Shown one piece after another: positions 1 to 5,517 of a stretch of 5,517 bases of DNA. Under the pieces are notes generated by a model. The model worked only from the letters and a program-made list of their open reading frames with translations. It was not told the origin of the DNA and searched no databases. Origin of the DNA: an uncultured Clostridia bacterium. GTDB taxonomy: Bacteria > Bacillota > Clostridia > Oscillospirales > Acutalibacteraceae. Both the position numbers and the translations under genes were made by a program. The DNA is taken from assembly GCA_945988915.1 (NCBI GenBank), contig CAMFTS010000069.1, positions 1 through 5,517 on the forward strand, in the 5' to 3' direction. The first letter of the stretch is position 1. Each line of letters starts with the position of its first letter.

Positions 1-157
1 GGAATAATTCTTCTGTAATATTTTCAGCATCGTAACGGTTAATTACCCTTACATCTGTTATATTTTTAATGCCGAGAAGATTTTTTGCATCATTCAATAA
101 TGCCTTTGCCTCGTTTGCGAGTTCTTTTTTCTTTTCAACGAAAATTCTGTAAACCAA
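1..157 (-). CDS. purL: Phosphoribosylformylglycinamidine synthase, N-terminal fragment (gene runs off left edge)
   Basis: Only the first 52 codons are in the window. The frame opens with TTG at 155-157 and reads (M)VYRIFVEKKKELANEAKAL, then a region including VRVINRYDAENITEELF, and is still open at base 1. From family knowledge this is the amino terminus of the long, single-chain FGAM synthase clade common in clostridia. That clade is roughly 1,200 residues and carries synthetase and glutaminase domains in one chain. It converts FGAR, ATP and glutamine to FGAM in the cytoplasm. Neither the catalytic nor the glutaminase region is visible, so the full-length form is inferred. TTG is chosen because an AAGGAGG site sits 9 bases upstream, the family-like sequence begins right there, and no ATG or GTG is nearby in frame. 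The gene starts 4 bases after the purD stop, so it belongs to the same operon. Confidence 0.85.
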   Translation of the reverse strand, partial: MVYRIFVEKKKELANEAKALLNDAKNLLGIKNITDVRVINRYDAENITEELF

Positions 158-161
158 GAGC

Positions 162-1430
162 TTATACCTCCTTGCAATTCAATGCCTTCTGACCGATATC
201 GTGACGGAAATAAGCATTGTCGAAATGTACCTTTTCTACTGCTTCATAAGACGCTTTAATCGCATCTGCAAGAGTATCCTTTACTGTTGTTACGCCGAGA
301 ACGCGTCCTCCGTTTGTCAGGAGTCTGCCGTCTTCCAGCTTTGCTCCTGCAACAAATACATTGTTTTGAAGCTCATCGGGAATGGTGATTTCATATCCCT
401 TTTCATATTTAACGGGATAGCCTTCTGACGCCATAATAACACAGCAAGCATTCTTGTCAGCGAATTTTACTTCAGTATCTGCAAGAGTTTCATTTGTAAC
501 AGCTTTCATTACTGTAAGCAAATCACTTTCGAGCAAAGGAAGAACAACCTGTGTTTCAGGATCACCGAAACGGCAGTTGTATTCGATTACCTTTGGTCCG
601 TCCGGAGTAATCATAAGTCCGAAATAAAGACAACCTTTGAAAGTTCTGCCCTCTTGCTTCATTGCACGGATTGTCGGTAAGAAAATCTTTTCCATACATT
701 CGTCTGCAATTTCTTTTGTATAATACGGATTCGGAGCAACTGTGCCCATTCCGCCTGTATTAAGTCCTGTGTCGTTGTCACCTGCTCGCTTGTGATCCAT
801 TGATGAAATCATCGGAACAACAACATTGCCGTCAGTGAATGACAAAACCGATACCTCGGGACCTGTTAAGAATTCTTCAATAACAATATTGTCACCGCTC
901 TTGCCGAACTGCTTATCTTTCATAATTGAAACAACCGCATCTTTTGCTTCTTCTCTCGTCATTGCAATAATAACGCCCTTACCGAGTGCAAGTCCGTCCG
1001 CCTTAACAACTGTCGGAATAGGACAGGTTTCAACATATTGAAGCGCTTTGTCAGCATCTGAAAATACTTCATACTTTGCGGTAGGAATACCGTACTTTTT
1101 CATAAGGTCTTTTGAAAAAACTTTACTGCCCTCAATGACAGCGGCATTTTTCCTCGGCCCGAAGCAAGCAATTCCCTTTTCCTCAAGCGCGTCAACACAG
1201 CCTAAAACGAGCGGGTCATCGGGAGCTACAACCGCATAGTCAATCTTGTTTTCAACTGCAAATTGAGTTATCTTTTCAATTTCGGTAGCACCGATATTTA
1301 CAAGTGTAGCGTCCTTTGCCATACCTCCGTTACCGGGAAGAGCAAATATTTCGCTTACCTCTTTATTCTCTTTAATCTTTTTGATGATAGCATGTTCTCT
1401 GCCGCCACCACCGACAACCATTACTTTCAT
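162..1430 (-). CDS. purD: Phosphoribosylamine--glycine ligase (GAR synthetase)
   Basis: This enzyme joins glycine to 5-phosphoribosylamine using ATP, forming GAR, the second step of purine synthesis, in the cytoplasm. The 422 residues match the usual family length of about 420-430, so the gene looks complete. The N-terminal domain has the glycine-rich GGGGREHA at residues 7-14 and LPGNGG at 31-36. The ATP-grasp part shows KADGLALGKGV at 143-153, DHKRAGDNDTGLNTGGMG at 212-229, and the metal-binding, active-site segment EYNCRFGDPETQ at 283-294. The C-terminal domain continues through NGGRVLGV at 373-380. The ATG at 1428-1430 is preceded by AAGAGG with 8 bases between. The gene follows the AICAR transformylase by 12 bases and precedes purL by 4. 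Nothing unusual was seen in the catalytic motifs. Confidence 0.98.
   Translation of the reverse strand: MKVMVVGGGGREHAIIKKIKENKEVSEIFALPGNGGMAKDATLVNIGATEIEKITQFAVENKIDYAVVAPDDPLVLGCVDALEEKGIACFGPRKNAAVIEGSKVFSKDLMKKYGIPTAKYEVFSDADKALQYVETCPIPTVVKADGLALGKGVIIAMTREEAKDAVVSIMKDKQFGKSGDNIVIEEFLTGPEVSVLSFTDGNVVVPMISSMDHKRAGDNDTGLNTGGMGTVAPNPYYTKEIADECMEKIFLPTIRAMKQEGRTFKGCLYFGLMITPDGPKVIEYNCRFGDPETQVVLPLLESDLLTVMKAVTNETLADTEVKFADKNACCVIMASEGYPVKYEKGYEITIPDELQNNVFVAGAKLEDGRLLTNGGRVLGVTTVKDTLADAIKASYEAVEKVHFDNAYFRHDIGQKALNCKEV
167..173 (-). promoter_or_regulatory. Ribosome binding site for purL, inside the end of purD
   Basis: AAGGAGG on the minus strand lies within the last sense codons of purD (TGC AAG GAG GTA TAA), 9 bases before the TTG at 155-157. 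It is a near-perfect Shine-Dalgarno match, which compensates for the weak start codon and settles the start of purL. Because it lies inside purD, translation of the two genes is probably linked. Confidence 0.8.
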
Positions 1431-1438
1431 TATTTATA

Positions 1439-1444
1439 CCTCTT
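1439..1444 (-). promoter_or_regulatory. Ribosome binding site for purD, overlapping the upstream stop codon
   Basis: AAGAGG on the minus strand overlaps the TAA stop of the AICAR transformylase gene (CAT CAT TAA GAGG) and lies 8 bases before the purD ATG. A ribosome finishing the upstream gene ends on the start signal of the next, which suggests coupling. Confidence 0.7.
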
Positions 1445-2627
1445 AATGATGGAATAATCTCATACCTGTAAATGCCATTGCCATATTGTACTTGTCACAG
1501 CATTCAATAACAAGGTCGTCACGAATTGAGCCGCCCGGTTCAGCGATATATTTAACGCCTGAACGGTATGCTCTTTCAATGTTGTCCGAGAACGGGAAGA
1601 ATGCGTCCGAACCGAGAGCAACATTATCATTTGTTGCAAGGTAAGCTGCCTGTTCTTCCTTTGTGAACGGCTCGGGTCTTTCTGTGAAATATTTCTGCCA
1701 AATGCCTTCGGCGCAAACATCTTCTTCATTCTGATTTATGTAACCGTCGATTACATTATCTCTGTCGGGTCTGCCGATATCCTCGCGGAAAGGAAGATTG
1801 ATTACCTTGTCAGCCTGACGCAAGAACCAAGTATCTGCCTTTGTGCCTGCAAGGCGGGTGCAGTGAATTCTTGACTGCTGACCTGCACCGACACCGATAG
1901 CCTGACCGTCAACTGCATAGCAAACTGAATTTGACTGCGTATATTTAAGAGTAATTAAAGCTACGATAAGATCACGAACTGCTGATTCCGGCATATTCTT
2001 ATTTGCTGTGACGACATTTGAAAGCAATTCCCTGTTGATTTCAAAATTATTTCTGCCTTGTTCAAATGTAATGCCGAATACCTGCTTATGCTCTTGCACA
2101 TCAGGAACATAGTCAGGGTCAATTTTTACAATATTATAATTGCCCTTTCTCTTCTGCTTAAGGATTTCAAGTGCTTCGGGTTCATATCCGGGAGCGATAA
2201 TGCCGTCCGAAACCTCTCTCTTAATCATTTTCGCCGTTGTAACATCGCAAACATCGGAAAGAGCTACCCAATCACCGAATGAGCACATTCTGTCGGTTCC
2301 TCTTGCTCTTGCATAAGCACATGCAAGCGGTGAATCGTCAAGTCCCTCGATATCGTCAACAAAGCATGCTTTTTTAAGCGTATCGGAAAGCGGAATGCCT
2401 ACTGCTGCCGATGTGGGGCTTACATGCTTAAATGAAGTTACGGCAGGAAGTCCGAGAGCTTCTTTAAGCTCCTTTACAAGCTGCCAAGAATTGAAAGCGT
2501 CAAGAAAGTTAATATAACCGGGTCTGCCGCAAAGAATTTCAATGGGAAGGTCGCTTCCGTCGTGCATATAAATTCTTGACGGTTTTTGGTTTGGATTACA
2601 ACCGTATTTAAGTTCGAATTCTTTCAT
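1443..2627 (-). CDS. Stand-alone AICAR transformylase (monofunctional PurH C-terminal domain, ATIC-like)
   Basis: The protein transfers a formyl group from 10-formyl-tetrahydrofolate to AICAR, giving FAICAR, the penultimate step to IMP. Its 394 residues correspond to the transformylase domain only; the roughly 200-residue cyclohydrolase domain that precedes it in ordinary PurH is absent. From the start it reads LKYGCNPNQKP at 6-16 (family LRYGxNPHQ). It then has the catalytic Lys-His pair K67-H68 in SFKHVSPTSAAVG, SFGDWVALSDVCD in the middle, KYTQSNSVCYA and GAGQQSRIHCTRLAG further on, and FFPFSDN at 343-349. It ends MRLFHH with R390. Compared with human ATIC as I recall it, K67, H68 and R390 line up with K266, H267 and R588 with almost no gaps, and the long form is closer to ATIC than to typical bacterial PurH. 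The ATG at 2625-2627 has GAGG 8 bases upstream. The upstream neighbour supplies the missing cyclohydrolase. It is sometimes named purH. Confidence 0.95.
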   Translation of the reverse strand: MKEFELKYGCNPNQKPSRIYMHDGSDLPIEILCGRPGYINFLDAFNSWQLVKELKEALGLPAVTSFKHVSPTSAAVGIPLSDTLKKACFVDDIEGLDDSPLACAYARARGTDRMCSFGDWVALSDVCDVTTAKMIKREVSDGIIAPGYEPEALEILKQKRKGNYNIVKIDPDYVPDVQEHKQVFGITFEQGRNNFEINRELLSNVVTANKNMPESAVRDLIVALITLKYTQSNSVCYAVDGQAIGVGAGQQSRIHCTRLAGTKADTWFLRQADKVINLPFREDIGRPDRDNVIDGYINQNEEDVCAEGIWQKYFTERPEPFTKEEQAAYLATNDNVALGSDAFFPFSDNIERAYRSGVKYIAEPGGSIRDDLVIECCDKYNMAMAFTGMRLFHH

Positions 2628-2635
2628 TTTTTCTA

Positions 2636-2640
2636 CCTCA
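2636..2640 (-). promoter_or_regulatory. Ribosome binding site for the AICAR transformylase, overlapping the upstream stop
   Basis: TGAGG on the minus strand contains the TGA stop of the IMP cyclohydrolase (AAG TGA GGT). Its GAGG core is 8 bases before the transformylase ATG. This places the two consecutive pathway enzymes in a tightly coupled pair, with only 10 bases between stop and start. Confidence 0.65.
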
Positions 2641-3354
2641 CTTATTCTTGTTTACGATTCTTGAGTCATATTTGCCTGTTTCAATGTCAATGTATCTTAC
2701 AAACAAAGAAACCTTGTTGTCTTCATTAAGATTTGTCCAGATTAAATCTGTAAGTGCGTCAATATTCATATCGGGAAGCTCAACTGTCTTTGGCTCGCCC
2801 TCAAAGCTCGGAAGCGGATTGCCGTCACATTTATAAGTATGGATAAACTTTGCTTTACCGTTCAGCGGATTTGAATATGCAAAAGTATATCTCTGACATG
2901 AAGTGCCGTCGCCGTCTGCTGATTTAAGAATTGATAAAGCATAATTCATTTCTCCGTTGTCAAGGTGAATAATTCCTGAAATTCTGGGAGTAAAATTCGG
3001 AGCGTCATCCTCAAACTCTCTTGTGCGAAGAGCCTGCTCAAAGGTCATCTGCTTGTCCATCAAATCATAAATTGTATCTGTCTGATCACCGTTTGTAACA
3101 ATAGTTTTGTTGCCGAGCACTCTAACGGGTGCGTAGATTATAAGATGCGGGTCAACCATTTTTGATTCGTCAAAAGCCTGTGTGCGAATACCCTCGCCGT
3201 CTTCAACAAATATACGGTTTCTGCTGTTTTCACTTCTGCCCATAATAAAATAAGCAGTAATTGCTTTTTTGCCGTCAGCACTTTTGCCTATCATAATTCC
3301 TCTGCCGTGATATGCAAGTGAATTAAGCTCTTCTTTAATTGATTTGATCTCCAT
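2638..3354 (-). CDS. IMP cyclohydrolase, archaeal PurO-type family
   Basis: This protein closes the ring of FAICAR to form IMP, the last step of the pathway. Its 238 residues resemble the PurO family (IMP_cyclohyd, Ntn-hydrolase-like fold), first known from methanogens, and are unrelated to the cyclohydrolase domain of ordinary PurH. Recognisable stretches are GRGIMIG at 17-23, AYFIMGRSENSRNR at 34-47 (compare the Ser-Arg-Ser...Asn-Arg stretch of archaeal PurO), DPHLIIYAPVR at 68-78, TNGDQTDTI at 87-95, DDAPNFTPRISG at 116-127 and QRYTFAY at 154-160. It is somewhat longer than the archaeal proteins, which are about 200 residues. The gene lies directly before the stand-alone transformylase, so the pair substitutes for PurH. 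The ATG at 3352-3354 has AAGGG 8 bases upstream. No signal peptide or membrane segment is present. Assignment rests on remembered family style plus context; catalytic residues were not individually verified. Confidence 0.88.
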   Translation of the reverse strand: MEIKSIKEELNSLAYHGRGIMIGKSADGKKAITAYFIMGRSENSRNRIFVEDGEGIRTQAFDESKMVDPHLIIYAPVRVLGNKTIVTNGDQTDTIYDLMDKQMTFEQALRTREFEDDAPNFTPRISGIIHLDNGEMNYALSILKSADGDGTSCQRYTFAYSNPLNGKAKFIHTYKCDGNPLPSFEGEPKTVELPDMNIDALTDLIWTNLNEDNKVSLFVRYIDIETGKYDSRIVNKNK

Positions 3355-3376
3355 AATGTATTCCCTTCTAAATAAA

Positions 3377-3988
3377 TTATTTTGAAATGATTTCTTTACA
3401 TACTTTTTCAGTTGATGCGGGAAGAATTATCCATTCAGCCCTTTCCATAACTCTCTTTTGGAGAATTTCGGGAGTGTCGCCGTCTTCAACTTCAACCGCT
3501 TTTTGCATAATGATTTCACCGCCGTCGGGTATTTCATTTACAAAATGTACTGTTGCGCCCGTCACCTTAACGCCCTTTTTGAGCGCGGCTTCGTGAACAT
3601 GAAGTCCGTAAAAGCCCTCACCGCAAAACGACGGGATAAGCGACGGATGAACATTGAGAATTCTCTTTTCATAATGAGAAGTGAATTTCTCGCTGAGAAT
3701 TGACATGAATCCCGCAAGGACAATAATGTCAATTCCGTTTTCATCGAGAATTCTGATTATTTCATTCTCAAAGCTTTCCTGTGAGCCAAGCTCCTTTTTG
3801 AGAACTGTATATGTTTTTATATTTGCCTTTTCGGCTCTTGTAAGAGCGTAAGCGCCCTCTTTATTTGAAATGACAAGGTCAATTTCACCGCTGCTGATAA
3901 TTCCGCGTTTCTGTGCGTCAATCAATGCTTGCAGGTTTGTACCGCCTCCCGAAACGAGCACGGCTATTTTTGCTTTTTCCTTAAGCAT
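3377..3988 (-). CDS. purN: Phosphoribosylglycinamide formyltransferase (GAR transformylase, folate-dependent)
   Basis: PurN transfers a formyl group from 10-formyl-tetrahydrofolate to GAR, making FGAR (step 3). The 203 residues match the family length. Motifs in order: VSGGGTNLQALID at 12-24 (phosphate-binding loop), VLAGFMSIL at 90-98, and the catalytic stretch NVHPSLIPSF at 112-121. The last gives N112 and H114, matching E. coli N106 and H108. D155 in IPDGG matches catalytic D144. After HPSLIPSF there is a short insertion, CGEGFYG, before LHVHEAAL; E. coli PurN lacks it, but it is familiar from clostridial PurN. The ATG at 3986-3988 lies inside the end of the FNT channel gene (8-base overlap, ATGCTTAA), with TAGGAGG 8 bases upstream. 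The IMP cyclohydrolase follows after 22 bases. It is one of two formyl-THF consumers in the window. Confidence 0.97.
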   Translation of the reverse strand: MLKEKAKIAVLVSGGGTNLQALIDAQKRGIISSGEIDLVISNKEGAYALTRAEKANIKTYTVLKKELGSQESFENEIIRILDENGIDIIVLAGFMSILSEKFTSHYEKRILNVHPSLIPSFCGEGFYGLHVHEAALKKGVKVTGATVHFVNEIPDGGEIIMQKAVEVEDGDTPEILQKRVMERAEWIILPASTEKVCKEIISK

Positions 3989-4589
3989 CTTTTTTGCCTC
4001 CTATCAGCGATAATGACGGAATTAACATTCCGCCTATTGTATTGCCCAGAATTACAAGCCAAATGAATACAAAGGCTTTAAAAGATACAATTCCCGATGC
4101 GGCAAAGTAGAACATATCCGCAACAGAATGTTCATAGCCTGACAGAATGAACACCGGAATACAAAAGATAATTCCCAAAGGTGTTTTATGCTTTTTAAAA
4201 ATATCTACCGCAAGATAAATGAGTATTCCGCAAAATATTGCTCTGATTACTGTCTGCAAAAAGTTCTGTTCAAGCTTCATTGTGCAGGAATTGAATGCAA
4301 CCTCTTTCAGCTTCGGAATTGCATAGGCTATCGCGTATCCGCAAACGGTTGTTGCTGTAACATTTCCTAAAAGTCCTGTCAGCAATACCGAAATTTCATC
4401 TTTTGTGTGCTTCTCGGGTATATAACAAATCTTTCCTGTATAAAGCGAATATCCCTGATAACAAATACAGAGAAGTGCAACTGCGAAAAGAACAGCTCCT
4501 GCATATTTATTTTCGCAAGAGAGATAAACTGCTCCGCCGACAGAGATTAAAATACCTGCAAAGACACCGTTAATTATTTGTTTCAGCAT
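3981..4589 (-). CDS. Compact formate/nitrite transporter (FNT) family channel in the purine operon
   Basis: This is an integral inner-membrane protein of the FNT family, whose members pass formate, nitrite or hydrosulfide as pentameric channels. At 202 residues it is much shorter than the usual 250-285. Likely membrane segments are about 6-24 (GVFAGILISVGGAVYL), 29-47, 67-91 (TGLLGN at 71-76), 108-131, 138-165 (broken) and 172-196. LYTGK at 49-53 matches the omega-loop LFTGN motif. GYEHSVADMF at 151-160 matches GFEHSVANMF, and its H154 corresponds to the central pore histidine. K105 could be the conserved lysine before helix 4. GNTIGG at 182-187 fits the last helix. An in-frame TGA at 4593-4595 rules out a longer N terminus. 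The start overlaps the purM stop by 7 bases, and the end overlaps purN by 8. Formate is the most likely substrate given the formyl-THF enzymes beside it, but direction and specificity cannot be read from sequence. Confidence 0.88.
   Translation of the reverse strand: MLKQIINGVFAGILISVGGAVYLSCENKYAGAVLFAVALLCICYQGYSLYTGKICYIPEKHTKDEISVLLTGLLGNVTATTVCGYAIAYAIPKLKEVAFNSCTMKLEQNFLQTVIRAIFCGILIYLAVDIFKKHKTPLGIIFCIPVFILSGYEHSVADMFYFAASGIVSFKAFVFIWLVILGNTIGGMLIPSLSLIGGKKDA
3997..4003 (-). promoter_or_regulatory. Ribosome binding site for purN, inside the FNT channel gene
   Basis: TAGGAGG on the minus strand lies within the codons for the C-terminal IGG of the channel protein, 8 bases before the purN ATG. 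It is the strongest-looking start signal near the purM-fnt-purN overlaps and fixes the purN start at 3988. Confidence 0.75.
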
Positions 4590-4612
4590 ATCTCAATTTT
4601 CTTATCCGATTT
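4583..4612 (-). other. Overlapping purM stop / FNT start with a weak ribosome binding site
   Basis: The sequence ATGCTGA holds the FNT start codon (4587-4589) and the purM TGA (4583-4585). The 20 or so bases before the ATG, inside purM, contain no good Shine-Dalgarno motif: only TTGAGAT close by and a GGAT too far away. Every other junction in the window has a clear site. This suggests that FNT translation depends on ribosomes terminating on purM and restarting, which would limit its level. Confidence 0.6.
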
Positions 4613-5517
4613 AATAATTTCGCCTATTATGTAAGCGTCTTCTCCGTTTGCCTTAAGAATTTCAAGTGCTTTATCGGCATCCTTTTCAGCCACTACAATG
4701 CTCATACCGACACCCATATTGAATGTGTTGAACATATCTCTCTCAGTAATATTACCTGTCTTTGCAAGAAGCTCAAAAATCGGCAATACCTTAACGGATG
4801 CACGGTTAATCTTTGCGCAGTATCCGTCAGGGATGCTTCTCGGAATATTCTCATAGAAGCCGCCGCCTGTAATATGTGAAATGCCCTTAACCTTAACCTC
4901 TTCAAGAAGAGCAAGTACGGGTTTTACATAAATCTTTGTAGGAGTTAAAAGTGTTTCGCCGATTGACTTGCCGCCGAGTTCTGCTACGGGTGCTTTAATA
5001 TCGGCATTTTCAACATCAAATACTTTTCTTACAAGTGAGAAACCGTTTGAATGAACACCGCTTGATGCAAGTGCGATAATAACATCGCCTTCGCACATTG
5101 TTTTGTTATCGATAATTTTTGACTTGTCAACAACGCCCGTGCAATAGCCTGCAAGGTCATATTCGTCAACGGGATAAAATCCCGGCATTTCTGCTGTTTC
5201 GCCGCCTATAAGCGCTGCACCCGACTGAACACAACCGTCGCAAACGCCTTTAACGATATCTGCGATTTTTTCAGGAATGTTCTTTCCGCAGGCAATATAG
5301 TCAAGGAAGAACAACGGCTTTGCGCCGCAGCAAATGATATCATTTACGCACATAGCAACGCAGTCAATTCCGACTGTATCGTGCTTGTCCATTAAAAATG
5401 CAATTTTAAGTTTTGTACCGACACCGTCAGTACCGCTTACAAGTACCGGTTTTGTAATACCTGTCATATCAAGCTCAAAAAGTCCGCCGAAACCGCCGAC
5501 ATCGGAGCAAACGCCTG
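4583..5517 (-). CDS. purM: Phosphoribosylformylglycinamidine cyclo-ligase (AIR synthetase), 5' end off right edge
   Basis: PurM closes FGAM to AIR with ATP (step 5) as a cytoplasmic dimer. The window holds the C-terminal 310 codons. The frame is open to the edge and begins GVCSDVGGFGGLFELD, so the Met at 5465-5467 is internal, and roughly 30 residues of the family's usual 340-350 lie outside. Motifs in order are VSGTDGVGTKLKIAF (nucleotide and phosphate-binding start of the PurM superfamily fold), CVNDIICCGAKPLFFLDY, GGETAEMPGFY, SSGVHSNGFSLVRK, HITGGGFYENIPR and FNMGVGM. These cover the AIRS N- and C-terminal domains. The TGA stop at 4583-4585 overlaps the start of the FNT channel gene by 7 bases. 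The Cys-rich stretch around CVAMCVNDIICCG is typical of anaerobic Firmicutes. No frameshift was seen. Confidence 0.97.
   Translation of the reverse strand, partial: GVCSDVGGFGGLFELDMTGITKPVLVSGTDGVGTKLKIAFLMDKHDTVGIDCVAMCVNDIICCGAKPLFFLDYIACGKNIPEKIADIVKGVCDGCVQSGAALIGGETAEMPGFYPVDEYDLAGYCTGVVDKSKIIDNKTMCEGDVIIALASSGVHSNGFSLVRKVFDVENADIKAPVAELGGKSIGETLLTPTKIYVKPVLALLEEVKVKGISHITGGGFYENIPRSIPDGYCAKINRASVKVLPIFELLAKTGNITERDMFNTFNMGVGMSIVVAEKDADKALEILKANGEDAYIIGEIIKSDKKIEIC

Noticed and set aside
201..428. Plus-strand open frame of 75 codons opposite purD, and similar ones at 826-1041, 1048-1239, 1263-1457, 2058-2282, 2648-2836, 3387-3596, 3458-3703 and 4188-4370
   Set aside because: All lie antisense to well-recognised genes, have no recognisable family motifs, and are what the complementary strand of conserved coding sequence produces by chance.
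1460..1729. Minus-strand 89-codon frame nested in the AICAR transformylase gene (and similar frames at 3562-3744 and 4702-4914)
   Set aside because: These are out-of-frame shadows within intact, conserved genes; their low-complexity Arg/Ser/Leu composition resembles no family.
1443..2627. The transformylase as a truncated or decayed purH
   Set aside because: It has its own ATG and ribosome binding site, an intact reading frame with the Lys-His catalytic pair, and a neighbouring PurO-type gene that supplies the missing activity.
3355..3376. Internal promoter or terminator in the largest gap, between purN and the IMP cyclohydrolase
   Set aside because: The 22-base gap is filled by the ribosome binding site and AT-rich spacer; no hairpin with a T tract and no -35/-10 pair can fit.
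5465..5467. ATG at this position as the true start of purM
   Set aside because: The frame continues upstream to the window edge with conserved PurM sequence (VGGFGGLFELD), so this Met is internal and the gene is cut by the window.
1..5517. Mobile elements, CRISPR arrays, tRNA/rRNA genes, riboswitches or defence systems
   Set aside because: The window is continuous coding sequence for purine enzymes and one channel; no repeats, transposase motifs or structured RNA signatures were seen. Any purine riboswitch would lie upstream of the operon, beyond the right edge.

Overview
This window is a stretch of one purine-biosynthesis operon. Every real gene lies on the minus strand, so transcription runs from high to low coordinates. 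In that direction the order is: purM (5' end cut off by the right edge), a small formate/nitrite-type (FNT) channel gene, purN, a PurO-type IMP cyclohydrolase, a stand-alone AICAR transformylase, purD, and the first 52 codons of purL (cut off by the left edge). Coding density is essentially 100%. The largest gap between genes is 22 bases, two junctions overlap by 7-8 bases, and there is no room for an internal promoter, terminator, riboswitch or RNA gene.

The likely host is an anaerobic Firmicute of the class Clostridia, probably of the Ruminococcaceae/Oscillospiraceae type. The grounds are moderate G+C by eye, strong AGGAGG-like ribosome binding sites, the Cys-rich clostridial PurM, the clostridial PurN insert (CGEGFYG), the PurL amino terminus typical of the long single-chain clade, and the purM-purN-purH-purD-purL order. 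This is inference from protein style, not a database match.

Together the enzymes cover much of the route from PRPP to IMP: PurD (step 2), PurN (step 3, formyl transfer), PurL (step 4), PurM (step 5), AICAR transformylase (step 9, formyl transfer) and IMP cyclohydrolase (step 10). Two things depart from the textbook operon. First, the usual bifunctional PurH is replaced by two adjacent separate genes: an AICAR transformylase that resembles the C-terminal domain of eukaryotic ATIC, and an unrelated cyclohydrolase of the archaeal PurO family. Second, a compact, divergent FNT channel gene is wedged between purM and purN and overlaps both. Both formyl transfer steps use 10-formyl-tetrahydrofolate, which clostridia can make from formate with formate-THF ligase. 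The natural hypothesis is therefore that the channel handles formate for purine synthesis. This is the most interesting feature of the window, and it remains inference.

No mobile elements, repeats, CRISPR arrays, tRNA or rRNA genes were seen.
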